The notes under the pieces are model-generated. The model made no database searches and had not been told where the DNA came from. It was given only the letters and a program-made list of their open reading frames with translations. A stretch of DNA of 64,000 nucleotides from Bradyrhizobiaceae bacterium (GTDB taxonomy: Bacteria; Pseudomonadota; Alphaproteobacteria; Rhizobiales; Xanthobacteraceae): positions 3,784,016 to 3,848,015 of the forward strand of contig CP078014.1 in the NCBI GenBank assembly GCA_020544565.1, read 5' to 3'. Position numbers and translations under genes: made by a program. Every line of letters starts with the position of its first letter. The stretch's first letter is position 1. Of the stretch, positions 53,026-62,555 are shown one piece after another.

Positions 53026-54779
53026 ACAAGCAGATAAGAATGCGCACTGACCCCATCACGTTCGAGGTCATTGATTTCCTGTTGCGCGCGATCGCGAGCG
53101 AGCTCGAGACCAACCTCACGCGCACCTCCTACAGCCTGATGATCTACGAGTACAAGGATTTCGCCGTCGGCATCGTGGCCGCGGACGGCCAACTGATTTG
53201 CCAGGGAACGGGTGGGCTGCCGATCTTCCTGGCGGACATCGGTGCGCCGCTGAAATCCGTACTCGAGGCTCATCCGATCGACACGATCAGGCCCGGCGAC
53301 GCCTTCGTAACCAACGACCCGGACGCCAGCGGCCAGCATCTCAATAACGTCACGATGTATACGCCGGTGTTCGGCGACCACGGCGAAGGGCTGATTGCAT
53401 TCATTACCGTGCGCGCGCACTGGACGGACATCGGCGGCAGCGTATTCGGCTCGATGATGACGAGCAGCAGCACGGAGATTTTCCAGGAAGGCGTGCAGTT
53501 TCCTGCGCTGAAGTTCTGCAACGCCGGACAGGATGACGAGCAGATCCTGCGATTGATCGCCAGGAACAGCCGCATTCCCGATATCACCCTCGGTGATCTT
53601 CAAGCTCAGCTTGCGGCCTGTCGGCTTGGCGAGCAGCGCCTCAAGGAAATGATGTCCCGCTACGGCTGGAACACCATCAAGGCGACGATCGATGAACGAT
53701 GGATGCGCTCCGAGCAGCTCGCGCGCAAGCGTATCGAGAAGGTCCCCGACGGCGTCTACGAATCCTCCTGCTGGATCGACAATGATGGCATCGAGATGGA
53801 TCGCCGGTTGCCGTTCAACTTCAAGATCATCGTCAAGGGCGACGAAGTCACCATCGACTTCTCCGACATCGTGGGACAGGTGAAGGGGCCGTACAATGCG
53901 GGCAGGGTCGGCGGCGGCATCACGGCGGCCAAGGTTGCCTACAAATACGCCCTGATTCCCGATCTGCATTCCGACGAAGGTTGTTTCCGGCCGTTGAAGG
54001 TGATCCTGCCGCCTGGCAAGATACTGAGCGCGGGGGAAGGTGCCCCGATGGCGCGCTTCAACGTCATCATGGCAACCGTGATCGACGGATTGATCAAGGC
54101 GTTTGGCGAAGTCGTTCCGGAAAATGTCGCCGCCGCGCATCATGCGGCGCAGAATTCCATCCAGTTCACCGGTCGACGCGCTGACGGCAAGCTGTGGAAC
54201 TATAACGACACCGCCCACGGTGGCTGGGGGGCGTCGAGGCACGGCGACGGCACCGGTCCGTTCAAGACCATGTCGCATGGCGACTGCAAGGACATTCCCG
54301 TCGAAATCGTCGAAGCGCTTTATCCGATCAGGATCGATGAACTCTCGCTGCGTACCGATTCCGGTGGCGCCGGGCGCGCGCGCGGAGGACTCGGCACGGT
54401 GCGGCGATGTACCGTGCTCGATGATGCCAGACTTACCGTTGCCTGGGAGCGCACCACTTGCGCGCCGTGGGGATTGTTTGGCGGCAAGGCTGCTGAAGTC
54501 GGTTCCGTGACCGTTCATTGTCCAGGGTCAGATCCGGCTTCGATCACCAAGGTTACGCAGTGGCCGATCAGCAAGGGGACGCGCGTCACCTTCCTGACTG
54601 CGGGCGGAGGCGGCGCAGGCGATCCTTTCCAGCGACCGGCCGGCGACGTCGCACGCGACGTCAAGATGGGTTATGTCAGTGTGGAACGCGCGTTGCGGGA
54701 CTATGGCGTTGCGGTGTCGGCGCGAGGAGAGGTCGACGAGCATGTGACGGCAGAATACCGAAAAGCGCAGCCGCAGTGA
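53022..54779 (+). CDS. HyuB (hydantoinase/oxoprolinase B subunit)
   Basis: This 585-residue protein shows HyuB motifs: DPITFEVIDFLLRAIASELE, NLTRTSYSLMIYEYKDFAVG, FVTNDPDASGQHLNN, AHWTDIGG and late DSGGAGRARGGLGTV. With HyuA it forms ATP-dependent or ATP-independent enzymes that open hydantoin, N-methylhydantoin or 5-oxoproline rings. Its ATG overlaps the hyuA stop (ATGA). The frame is intact but its A subunit is truncated. Confidence 0.9.
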   Translation: MNKQIRMRTDPITFEVIDFLLRAIASELETNLTRTSYSLMIYEYKDFAVGIVAADGQLICQGTGGLPIFLADIGAPLKSVLEAHPIDTIRPGDAFVTNDPDASGQHLNNVTMYTPVFGDHGEGLIAFITVRAHWTDIGGSVFGSMMTSSSTEIFQEGVQFPALKFCNAGQDDEQILRLIARNSRIPDITLGDLQAQLAACRLGEQRLKEMMSRYGWNTIKATIDERWMRSEQLARKRIEKVPDGVYESSCWIDNDGIEMDRRLPFNFKIIVKGDEVTIDFSDIVGQVKGPYNAGRVGGGITAAKVAYKYALIPDLHSDEGCFRPLKVILPPGKILSAGEGAPMARFNVIMATVIDGLIKAFGEVVPENVAAAHHAAQNSIQFTGRRADGKLWNYNDTAHGGWGASRHGDGTGPFKTMSHGDCKDIPVEIVEALYPIRIDELSLRTDSGGAGRARGGLGTVRRCTVLDDARLTVAWERTTCAPWGLFGGKAAEVGSVTVHCPGSDPASITKVTQWPISKGTRVTFLTAGGGGAGDPFQRPAGDVARDVKMGYVSVERALRDYGVAVSARGEVDEHVTAEYRKAQPQ

Positions 54780-55329
54780 AACAATGCAAGGCGCGGCAAG
54801 ATGCGGAAAATTGGCTGCATTCCGCTATTCAACCTGGTCCTCCGTGGGGTCGGTAACATTTGGGGCGCAGCCAGGGTACTTCGGAAAGAAACACCGCGCG
54901 ATTTAGCCGATTATCGACTCAAAATATGGTCGGCTAGTTGTGGCCCGCCGCCTCTCTATAAGCGTGCCCACTATGAGCAATTCGGTCTCATCGAGTTCGC
55001 GGCCAATCATGGGCAGGCCCGTCGGGTGTGGTCTGGCGTAGCGATGGCGGTCGAGCGAACATTAGGGCTCACTCAGCGAATAACTGTGACCCACGAGTTT
55101 GTGCATCGGTCTTACAGATGACGTCCTGTCAAGTTGGCGTTGACCAAGTCAACGCCTAAAAGGCCGGAAAACGCGGGATGTCCAGGGATCGAGGAGGGAA
55201 GGCCGCGAGAGCGCGCTCGACACGAGCTCAAGTGCGGTCATCGGGCCTTACCCGCCTGCGTCATCCACCAACGAATGTACGAGCTTGACCGCGCGCGCCC
55301 GCATTGTCCGCGATATCGAGCCTGTTGGT
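54780..55329 (+). other. Gene-free stretch before the IS remnants
   Basis: About 550 bases after hyuB contain only short frames without recognisable features. The sole structure noted is a perfect 9-bp inverted repeat (55136-55156), listed separately. The stretch joins decayed IS sequences and is probably itself debris from insertions and deletions. Confidence 0.5.
55136..55156. repeat. 9-bp inverted repeat GGCGTTGAC-CAA-GTCAACGCC
   Basis: GGCGTTGAC at 55136-55144 and GTCAACGCC at 55148-55156 form a perfect hairpin with a 3-nt loop, followed by TAAAA. It may be a terminator or the end of a former mobile element. No function is shown. Confidence 0.6.
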
Positions 55330-55585
55330 CTCCCCTCGCGGAAGATTTCGCCGGCGAGACATTCGTCGCGTAGCTGGCCGTTGAAGGATTTGCAGTAGCC
55401 ATTCTCCCATGGACTCCCGGGAGCGATGCAGAGCGTCTTGGCTTCAAGCTTTCAAGCCAGTTGCGCATGATTTTGGCCGTCATCTCCGCATCGCTGTCCG
55501 ATCGGATGTACTCAGGAGCGCCTTTGGCGAGCATCACGTCGGCCGTGGTGTCTATGACGCCGAAGGCGTTGATGCGACGGGCCAC
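55330..55585 (-). pseudogene. IS3-family transposase (OrfB) remnant
   Basis: On the minus strand one frame reads RRINAFGVID, then APEYIRSDSDAEMTAKIM, the second catalytic Asp region of IS3 transposases. After a frameshift, SPWENGYCKSFNGQLRDECL carries the catalytic Glu region. Both ends and the integrase N-terminus are missing. The element is dead and no terminal repeats were recognised. Confidence 0.75.
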
Positions 55586-55589
55586 CCTG

Positions 55590-55690
55590 ATCGCTAGGTA
55601 TTCCGGTCTCGACGATGTTGCAGCGATGGGTCAATCGATCAAGCAGTGCGGTTGTCATCTTGGCGTCGCCGAACACGCTGGACCGTTCGC
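55590..55690 (-). pseudogene. IstB-like (IS21 family) ATPase remnant
   Basis: The minus-strand frame reads FGDAKMTTALLDRLTHRCNI followed by VETG, the C-terminal IstB region of IS21-type elements. Only about 30 residues are kept. It abuts the IS3 remnant, so two different insertion sequences decayed at the same site between the two hyu gene sets. Confidence 0.6.
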
Positions 55691-55751
55691 CCTGCGTCGC
55701 GTCGACTAGCCTGTCCTTACCTAGCCACCACACCGCTTGACAATGTCACTC

Positions 55752-55788
55752 AATGGTTACATCGTTACCAACAACAAGTAATACCATT
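55752..55788. promoter_or_regulatory. Dyad upstream of the FAH-hyuA-hyuB operon
   Basis: TGGTTAC-ATC-GTTACCA at 55754-55770 is an imperfect palindrome. The outer arms AATGGT (55752-55757) and ACCATT (55783-55788) add a second dyad. It precedes the GGAGGAG ribosome-binding site at 55792-55798. It is a candidate operator for the IclR regulator encoded in the operon. Confidence 0.45.
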
Positions 55789-55802
55789 AGTGGAGGAGTC
55801 GA

Positions 55803-56657
55803 ATGCGTCTCGGGATCGCCGATATTGGTGCACGCCGGACCCTGATTGCGCAACGCGATGGCGCTGTGGTTGCGATTGAGGATGCTGCTCTGCCGGTCGA
55901 TCCTCTCGCGATCCTGCTCGATCCCGCGCTCAGGGCGAAAGCGGCGGCGGCGATTGCTGCGGCGCAACCCGTGGACGAGGCGAAGCTGCATTATGCCCTT
56001 CCCATGGCCTCTGTCGGCAAGATCGTCTGCGTCGGTCTGAACTATGCGGACCATGCGGCCGAAAGCCCTTACGACAAGCCAGCCTTTCCCGTGTTCTTTC
56101 TGCGCACCATAACCGGCTTGATCGGGCACGGTGCCCCGATCATCAGGCCCTTGATCTCGGAACACCTGGATTTCGAAGCCGAGATGGTGGCGGTGATCGG
56201 CAAGGGCGGTCGTCGCATCGCGGAGGAGCGCGCGCTGGACCATGTGATTGCCTATTCGCTGTTCAATGACGGATCGATCCGCGACTGGCAGTTCAAGGGG
56301 CCGCAATGGACCCTCGGCAAGAACTTTGACGATACCGGCCCGTTTGGGCCATTTCTCGTCTCCGCCGACGAAGTCCCTCCGGGCGGCAGGGGGCTGCGCA
56401 TCACCACGCGCCTGAACGGCGCCGTGGTTCAGGACGCAAATACCAACGATCTTTTGTTCCACATCCCTGAACTGATCGCCAAGGTCTCCGAAGCGATGAC
56501 GCTCCATCCGGGTGATATCCTTGTCACCGGCACGCCAGCCGGTGTTGGCTTTGCGCGCAAGCCACCGTTGTTCATGAAGGCCGGCGACGTCTGCGAGGTC
56601 GAGGTGCAGGGTATCGGCGTTCTGCGCAATCCCATCATCGATGAAGTCAGGGCGTGA
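55803..56657 (+). CDS. Fumarylacetoacetate hydrolase family protein
   Basis: This 284-residue FAH-fold enzyme has IVCVGLNYADHAAES, LDFEAEMVAVIGKGGR (metal-binding Glu residues), SLFNDGSIRDWQ and ILVTGTPAGVGFARKPP. GGAGGAG supports the start. It is the first gene of an operon with hyuA, hyuB, iclR, a dapA-like aldolase and an ABC importer. It probably acts on a 2-oxo or beta-dicarbonyl acid made in the pathway. It is a distinct relative of the FAH protein at 47298. Confidence 0.88.
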   Translation: MRLGIADIGARRTLIAQRDGAVVAIEDAALPVDPLAILLDPALRAKAAAAIAAAQPVDEAKLHYALPMASVGKIVCVGLNYADHAAESPYDKPAFPVFFLRTITGLIGHGAPIIRPLISEHLDFEAEMVAVIGKGGRRIAEERALDHVIAYSLFNDGSIRDWQFKGPQWTLGKNFDDTGPFGPFLVSADEVPPGGRGLRITTRLNGAVVQDANTNDLLFHIPELIAKVSEAMTLHPGDILVTGTPAGVGFARKPPLFMKAGDVCEVEVQGIGVLRNPIIDEVRA

Positions 56658-58732
56658 CCGTCATGGCGCGGGGGCAGTTGCGGATCGCGGCGGATGTCGG
56701 CGGTACGTTCACGGACGTGGCCGTATTCGATGAAGCGTCCGGGGAAATCCGCCTCGGCAAGACCCTGACGACACCCGCCAGCCTGATCGAGGGCATGAAC
56801 CACGGGGTCGGCAAGACCGGAGCGAGCTTCGCCGATGCGAAGCTGTTTCTCCACGGCACGACGGTGGCGATCAACGCGCTGCTGGAGCGCAAGGGCGCCA
56901 GAACGGCGCTGGTCACGACCAAGGGGTTTCGTGACATCTACGAAATCGGTCGCATCAACCGGCCGGAGGCATACAACCTGTTCTTCCGCAAGCATCGTCC
57001 TCTCGTCGAACGCGCCTTGCGCATCGAGGTCGACGAGCGGATGGATGCCGCGGGCGAAGTCCTGCAGCCGCTGGATGATGCCGAACTGGAGGCGGTGGCG
57101 CGGCAGCTAGCGGATGAAGGCGTCGAGGCGGTCGCGATCCTGTTCCTGCATTCCTATCGCAATCCGGACCATGAAATCCGCGCGCGCGATGTGCTCAAGC
57201 GTCTCCTGCCGGACGTCTTCGTCACGGCGTCGCACGAACTGAGCCAGGAGTACCGGGAGTTCGAGCGCACGTCGACGGTGGCCGCCAATGCCTATGTCGG
57301 TCCGCGTGTGACGCGATATCTCGCGGAAGCCGATCGCGTTCTCGACAAGGTCGGGTTCGGCGGAAAATTCCTGATCGTACAATCGACGGGCGGCCTCTAC
57401 GATGCCGCGCAAGCCAGCCGCGAATGTATCCGGATGCTGGAATCGGGCCCCGCAGCCGGAGTAATCGGCACCCGCGAACTGTGCGCGGAGATGGGTCTTG
57501 GCAGCGCTATCGCCTTCGATATGGGCGGGACCACAGCGAAAGCAGGCGTGATCCTCGACGGCGTGGAACTGACCGCGAACCAGGTGATGATCGGCGGCTA
57601 TGCCGAAGGGCTGCCCGTGCAGATTCCAATGATTGACATCGAGGAGGTCGGCACCGGCGGCGGCTCTATCGCGTGGGTGGCCCATGGCCAGTCGTTGCGC
57701 GTAGGGCCGGAAAGCGCCGGCGCCGTGCCCGGCCCGGTCTGCTACGGTAATGGCGGCACGGAGCCGACGGTGACCGACGCCAATCTCCTGCTGGGCCGTC
57801 TCGCGCCTGATCTGTTTCTCGGCGGCGAAATGCCGCTCGATGTCGAGGACGCGCGGCGGGCGATGGCGGAGCGCGTCGCCGGGCCGCTCGGTCTCAGCGT
57901 TGCGGAAGCTGCGGACGGTATCATCCGCATCGCCGTGACGCAGATGGCGAACGTCGTGAAGCGGGTTACCACCGCGCGTGGTCTTGATGCCCGCAGCTTT
58001 GCCATGGTGGCCTATGGCGGGGCGGGGCCGCTGCATGCGGTGCTGGTGGCGCGGGAGCTTCAGATTCCCCGCGTGATTATTCCCAATGCGCCCGGTCATT
58101 TCTCTGCTTACGGCATGATGGTGAGCGATCTGCGCCGCGACTTCGTGCGCACATTCTTCTCGCGTCTGGACGATGCGCCGTTCGATGCGTTCGATGGCAT
58201 TTTCGGCGAGATGGAAAGCCGCGGCCGCAGCGAGATCGAAGACGCCGCGCCGGGCGGTCTCGATGTCGTCGTCAAGCACGCCGTGGACATGCGCTATGTC
58301 GGGCAGGAACATGCGGTGACGGTGGAAGTCCCCGGCGCGGCATTCGCGGCGCGGGATGTGGCGACCATCAAGGCGGCGTTCGATGTCGTGCATGCCCAGC
58401 GATACGGCTATGCCTCGGACGACGAGCAGGCCGAAATCGTCAGCCTGCGCCTGTCGGTGATTGGCGTCATCGCCAAGCCGCGGCCAGCGTCCCTCGTCGC
58501 AGCCGACTCGGATTTGGCCGATGCTGCGCTGATCGGCGTGCGCCCGGTGGAATTCGGCGTGCTCGGCGGACGGCTCGACACGCCGATCTACGATCGCGCA
58601 CGGCTCCTCAGCGGCCATCGCATCATTGGTCCGGCGCTGATTCAGGAATACGCGTCCATCACCGTGCTGCCGCCGGGCGATCGCCTGGTGGTGGACAGGA
58701 TGGGCAATCTCGATATCGGGATCGAGGTGTGA
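56654..58732 (+). CDS. HyuA (hydantoinase/oxoprolinase A subunit)
   Basis: This 692-residue intact A subunit has an actin-like ATPase fold: ADVGGTFTDVAVFD (residues 13-26), HGTTVAINALLERKG, AFDMGGTTAKAG, GGAGPLHAVLVA and a C-terminal domain ending GNLDIGIEV. With HyuB it hydrolyses hydantoin-like or 5-oxoproline-like rings. The GTG start overlaps the FAH stop; ATG at 56663 is an alternative. It serves as the reference for the truncated paralogue at 51190. Confidence 0.92.
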   Translation: MTVMARGQLRIAADVGGTFTDVAVFDEASGEIRLGKTLTTPASLIEGMNHGVGKTGASFADAKLFLHGTTVAINALLERKGARTALVTTKGFRDIYEIGRINRPEAYNLFFRKHRPLVERALRIEVDERMDAAGEVLQPLDDAELEAVARQLADEGVEAVAILFLHSYRNPDHEIRARDVLKRLLPDVFVTASHELSQEYREFERTSTVAANAYVGPRVTRYLAEADRVLDKVGFGGKFLIVQSTGGLYDAAQASRECIRMLESGPAAGVIGTRELCAEMGLGSAIAFDMGGTTAKAGVILDGVELTANQVMIGGYAEGLPVQIPMIDIEEVGTGGGSIAWVAHGQSLRVGPESAGAVPGPVCYGNGGTEPTVTDANLLLGRLAPDLFLGGEMPLDVEDARRAMAERVAGPLGLSVAEAADGIIRIAVTQMANVVKRVTTARGLDARSFAMVAYGGAGPLHAVLVARELQIPRVIIPNAPGHFSAYGMMVSDLRRDFVRTFFSRLDDAPFDAFDGIFGEMESRGRSEIEDAAPGGLDVVVKHAVDMRYVGQEHAVTVEVPGAAFAARDVATIKAAFDVVHAQRYGYASDDEQAEIVSLRLSVIGVIAKPRPASLVAADSDLADAALIGVRPVEFGVLGGRLDTPIYDRARLLSGHRIIGPALIQEYASITVLPPGDRLVVDRMGNLDIGIEV

Positions 58733-58734
58733 GC

Positions 58735-60627
58735 ATGACCACCAATCGACAGACGCCGGATCCGGTCACCACGGAAATTATTCGCAACGGGTTCATCGCC
58801 GCCACGGAGGAGATGAAGACCAACCTGATGCGGACCGCCTATAATATGATCATCTACGAAGCGCTCGACTTCACGGTCGGGCTCTTCGACCGGCACGGCA
58901 ACACGGTGTCGATCGGCCTCGGCCTGCCGATGTTCATCCGTGGCATGAGCGAGACGATCAAGGCCAAGCTGCGTCATTTCGGGCCTGACGGCATTCAACC
59001 GGGCGACGTTCTGCTCACCAACGACGCTTACACGACCGGCAGCCACCTCAATCACATGACGTTCTCGGTGCCGATTTTCGACGGCGCAGATCTCGTCGGT
59101 TTCTCAGCCTGCATGGCGCATTGGCAGGATATCGGCGGCACGCTCGACGGCATGACCACGGATATCTACTCCGAGGGACTGCAGGTGCCGATCGTCAAGG
59201 CATGGCGAGCGGGCGTGCCTAACGAGGACATTCTGTCGGTCATTCGCATGAATGTTCGCCTGCCGGAACGGGCGATGGGCGATCTCAAGGCCCAGGTCGC
59301 CGCGGTGCGGACCGGCGAGAAGCGTTTCCTCGAACTGATCGGAAAATATGGACGGTCCGCGGTTGAGGGCGCCGTCGAAGCCATCTTCGATCACGCTGAA
59401 GCCGTGTCGCGGGACAGTGTCAGCCGTATTCCCGACGGGGTCTACGAGGCCGAGTCGTTCATGGACGATGACGGCGTCACCGCCGGAGAGCGCATTCCGA
59501 TCCGTGTCAAGGTCACCGTCGCTGGCGACCGGATGACGATCGACCTGACCGATGTCAGCGCGCAGGTGAAGGGTTTCTACAATTCCGGCCAGACCGCGGG
59601 ACTTTCCGCGGCGCAGGTGGCGTTCAAATGTCTCACGGCAGGACTCGAACTGCCGGTCAACGACGGTGCGTTCCGCAATCTTGAGATCATCCTGCCGTCC
59701 GGCCGCGTGGTGAGCGCCGAGCGGCCCGCGCCGATGCGCTGGTGGATGACCTATCCGATGACCATTGTGGATACGATCTTCAAGGCGCTGGCGGCCGCGG
59801 TGCCGACGCGGGTGATCGCCGCTCATCACGCCGATCTAGTGATCGCGTCGATCAACGGTCGGCAGCCGCGCGACAACAAGCTCTATCTTTATCTCGGCGG
59901 TCTGATCGGCGGCGGCTGGGGCGCCAAGCACGGCGAGGACGGTATGAGTGCGACCGTCGCCATCAACGACGGTGATACCCACAACGGCCCGAGCGAGCAG
60001 GTCGAGGCGAAATACCCGCTGATCGTCGAGCGCTATGCGCTGCGGCAGGATTCCGGCGGAGCCGGAAAATTCCGCGGCGGTCTCGGCACGGAGCAGGTGG
60101 TGCGGGCGCGTCACGACATCATGTTCAATGCCCAGATCGAACGGGTCGATTGCCGTCCATGGGGGCTGTTCGGCGGCCTCAGTGCGCTGGGCAACGAGGT
60201 CAGGTTGGAGCGTGGCGGCCTCGAGGAGCGTTTCCCGACCGGCAAGGTGCTGTCCCAGAAGATCGAGGCCGGTGACGCCTACACCGTTTGCTCGGGCGGC
60301 GGTGGCGGTTTCGGTAGTCCGCTGGAGCGCAAGCTCGACGATCTCGGCAACGATATCCGGCAGGGCTACGTCTCGACCGAGGCGGCGCGCGAGTTCTATG
60401 GCGCCGTGTTCGATTCGGCCGGCCGCCTCGACCGCGAGGCCACCGCGCTGCGCCGCACCGACATGCGCCGGCGCGGGCTTCCGAAGGACAGGCCCTTCGC
60501 GACAGAGGATCATTCCGGTTGGGGGGGATGCCCCTATTGCACTAGACTGCTTCAGCCGCACCCCGAAGCGCAAGCGATGGCCGGGGAGGTGGCCGCTGCA
60601 GGCATAAGCCGTTGGCGATGTTGCTGA
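58735..60627 (+). CDS. HyuB (hydantoinase/oxoprolinase B subunit)
   Basis: GAGGTG at 58724-58729 supports the ATG at 58735, giving 630 residues. Motifs are DPVTTEIIRNGFIAATEEMK, NLMRTAYNMIIYEALDFTVG, LTNDAYTTGSHLNHM, MAHWQDIGG and QDSGGAGKFRGGLGTE. The C-terminal tail (about 45 residues, with GWGGCPYCTRLLQ) is longer than in the other HyuB here and has a CxxC that might bind metal. It pairs with the intact HyuA. Confidence 0.9.
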   Translation: MTTNRQTPDPVTTEIIRNGFIAATEEMKTNLMRTAYNMIIYEALDFTVGLFDRHGNTVSIGLGLPMFIRGMSETIKAKLRHFGPDGIQPGDVLLTNDAYTTGSHLNHMTFSVPIFDGADLVGFSACMAHWQDIGGTLDGMTTDIYSEGLQVPIVKAWRAGVPNEDILSVIRMNVRLPERAMGDLKAQVAAVRTGEKRFLELIGKYGRSAVEGAVEAIFDHAEAVSRDSVSRIPDGVYEAESFMDDDGVTAGERIPIRVKVTVAGDRMTIDLTDVSAQVKGFYNSGQTAGLSAAQVAFKCLTAGLELPVNDGAFRNLEIILPSGRVVSAERPAPMRWWMTYPMTIVDTIFKALAAAVPTRVIAAHHADLVIASINGRQPRDNKLYLYLGGLIGGGWGAKHGEDGMSATVAINDGDTHNGPSEQVEAKYPLIVERYALRQDSGGAGKFRGGLGTEQVVRARHDIMFNAQIERVDCRPWGLFGGLSALGNEVRLERGGLEERFPTGKVLSQKIEAGDAYTVCSGGGGGFGSPLERKLDDLGNDIRQGYVSTEAAREFYGAVFDSAGRLDREATALRRTDMRRRGLPKDRPFATEDHSGWGGCPYCTRLLQPHPEAQAMAGEVAAAGISRWRCC

Positions 60628-60641
60628 TGGAGAACTTTTTG

Positions 60642-61499
60642 ATGGCCCGTGCTACTGCCGGATCACGTCGCTCGCCCGCCAAGCCTGTTGAAACAACGGT
60701 GCTCGCGGTGGAGCGGGCGCTTCAACTGATCGAGCGTCTTACGGAGGCTCCGGACGGACTGAGCCTTGCGGACATTTCGCGGGAATTGACGGTCAATAAG
60801 GCCATCGCGGTGCGCCTGCTCGAAACCCTGGAGCACGCGGGCTATGTCTGGCGTAACGACATGGCGCAGCGCTACCATCTGACCTATCGGGTCAGCAATC
60901 TCGGCCTGCGCCAGTTGCAGCAGTCCGGCCTGCTCGGGCAATGCACCAGCATTCTGGAAGATCTGGCAGAGCGCACGGGAGAACTCGTCCGTCTGTCCAT
61001 CGTCGAGAACAACGAGCGCATTACTTGGATCTATGCGGTGGTTGGAACCCGCCGTTCGTTGCGTATAGATCCGAACTTCAATTTCGAAGTCAGTCTCCAT
61101 AGCCATGCGACCGGCAAGGCATGGCTGATGACATTGTCTCCCGAGCGGGTGATCGAGTTGCTCAAGCGTGACGGCATGTCAGCGCTGACGCGGCAGACCA
61201 GCACGGATATCAAGGCGTTGCAGAGGGAGCTTGAAACCGCGCGCCGTCGTGGTTTCGCAATGACCTTTGAGGAAAACGAGATCGGCGTCATCGCGGTCGC
61301 CGCTCCGGTTGTTGCCGCCCGCTTGTCGGGCGCCAGAGAATGTGTCGGCGCGGTATCCGTCGCGGCGCCGACCAATCGCATGACGCGGGCGGATATCGAG
61401 GCCTGCGGTCCGCTGGCGGCGGAGGCTGCCGCCCGGTTGGCGCTGATGTGGCCGCTCGACGAGCGCGTCAGTTTTCCAAGCGTGAAGAGGTTCGGCTGA
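60642..61499 (+). CDS. IclR-family transcriptional regulator
   Basis: From the ATG at 60642 (GGAG nine bases upstream) this encodes 285 residues. The winged HTH is ALQLIERLTEAPDGLSLADI with VNKAIAVRLLETLEHAGYV; the IclR effector domain shows SLHSHATGKAWLMTLSPERV and late AAPVVAARLSGARECVGAVSV. It lies inside the operon, between hyuB and the aldolase gene, and probably regulates the operon in response to a pathway compound. Confidence 0.9.
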   Translation: MARATAGSRRSPAKPVETTVLAVERALQLIERLTEAPDGLSLADISRELTVNKAIAVRLLETLEHAGYVWRNDMAQRYHLTYRVSNLGLRQLQQSGLLGQCTSILEDLAERTGELVRLSIVENNERITWIYAVVGTRRSLRIDPNFNFEVSLHSHATGKAWLMTLSPERVIELLKRDGMSALTRQTSTDIKALQRELETARRRGFAMTFEENEIGVIAVAAPVVAARLSGARECVGAVSVAAPTNRMTRADIEACGPLAAEAAARLALMWPLDERVSFPSVKRFG

Positions 61500-61519
61500 A
61501 TTCAACGGAGGATTTGAAA

Positions 61520-62476
61520 ATGGCCCGGCATCGTGACTATGTCCCCCACGGCGTTATCCCGGCGGCGTTGTTGCCGTTCCATGACGATCTGTCCATCGAT
61601 GAGGCGAGCTTCCGCAGCCATTTGAGAGATCTGGCGGCGGTCGAAGGATTGTCGGCGGTGACCATCAATGCGCACTCCACCGAAGTGGCTTCCTGCACGG
61701 AGGATGAACAGCGTCGGGTGATGGAGATCGCGGGAGATGAAATCGGTGCCACGATGCCGATCGTCCATGGCATCTGGGCCGACGGGAGCCTTGAGGCGGC
61801 GCAGATTGCACGGCGTGCCCAGGCGGGCGGCGCTTCCGCCCTTCTGGTGTTTCCGCCTGCGCCGTTCACGCTGGGGCAGACCGCCGAGATGGCGCTTGCC
61901 CACTTCAAGGTCGTCGCGGATGCGAGCGACCTGCCGCTCATCATCTTCCAGTACCCACTGGCCACCGGACAGGGATATCCGCCCGCGACCCTGATGCGGT
62001 TGTGCGATGAGGTGCCGACGATCCGCGCGATCAAGGACTGGACACAGATCGTTCCGCAGCACGAAAACCATGTGCGCATGCTGCAGTCGCGCTCGCGTCC
62101 GGTGAACGTGCTGTCTACCAACAGCGCATGGCTGTTCAGTTCCCTGGTGCTTGGCTGCAATGGCCTTCTGTCCGGCAGCGGCAGCGTGATCGCGGACTTT
62201 CAGGCTCAACTTTTCCGCGCCGTTCAGCGCAACGACCTGGCGGAAGCCCGTCGGCTCAACGACCGCATTCATCCGCTGGCGAGCGTGTTCTACAGCGATC
62301 CCTTCGTGGACATGCACAACCGCATGAAGGAAGCGCTTGTTCTCCTTGGTCGTCTGCCGCGCGCGGTGGTCCGCCCGCCGCTGGTCAAGATCGGCGAGAG
62401 TGAAATCGGTCGCATTCGAGATGCCCTTATCAAGGCCGGACTGCTCGACACTCAGGGAAAGCGAAAGGCGGCCTGA
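61520..62476 (+). CDS. DapA-family (DHDPS/NAL) aldolase
   Basis: GGAGG at 61507-61511 supports the ATG at 61520 (318 residues). It is a TIM-barrel class I aldolase with the Schiff-base Lys in TIRAIKDWTQ and the proton-transfer Tyr in LIIFQYPLATG. The SxxE region GLSAVTINAHSTE replaces the usual GTTGE of dihydrodipicolinate synthase, so a lysine biosynthesis role is unlikely. It probably makes or cleaves a 2-oxo acid to pyruvate in the catabolic pathway. Confidence 0.85.
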   Translation: MARHRDYVPHGVIPAALLPFHDDLSIDEASFRSHLRDLAAVEGLSAVTINAHSTEVASCTEDEQRRVMEIAGDEIGATMPIVHGIWADGSLEAAQIARRAQAGGASALLVFPPAPFTLGQTAEMALAHFKVVADASDLPLIIFQYPLATGQGYPPATLMRLCDEVPTIRAIKDWTQIVPQHENHVRMLQSRSRPVNVLSTNSAWLFSSLVLGCNGLLSGSGSVIADFQAQLFRAVQRNDLAEARRLNDRIHPLASVFYSDPFVDMHNRMKEALVLLGRLPRAVVRPPLVKIGESEIGRIRDALIKAGLLDTQGKRKAA

Positions 62477-62555
62477 GCGGCTGTGACGCAAGACTTCTGA
62501 ACTGACGTCAAGATCAGACACGAACCACACCATAATCGATCGGGAGAAAACGAAG

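Noticed and set aside
54801..55121. Open frame of 106 codons after hyuB
   Set aside because: No ribosome-binding site, no recognised motif and a location in decayed DNA; treated as non-coding.
61520..62476. Assigning the DapA-family enzyme as dihydrodipicolinate synthase
   Set aside because: The usual GTTGE motif is replaced and the gene lies in a catabolic operon, so only the aldolase family is supported.
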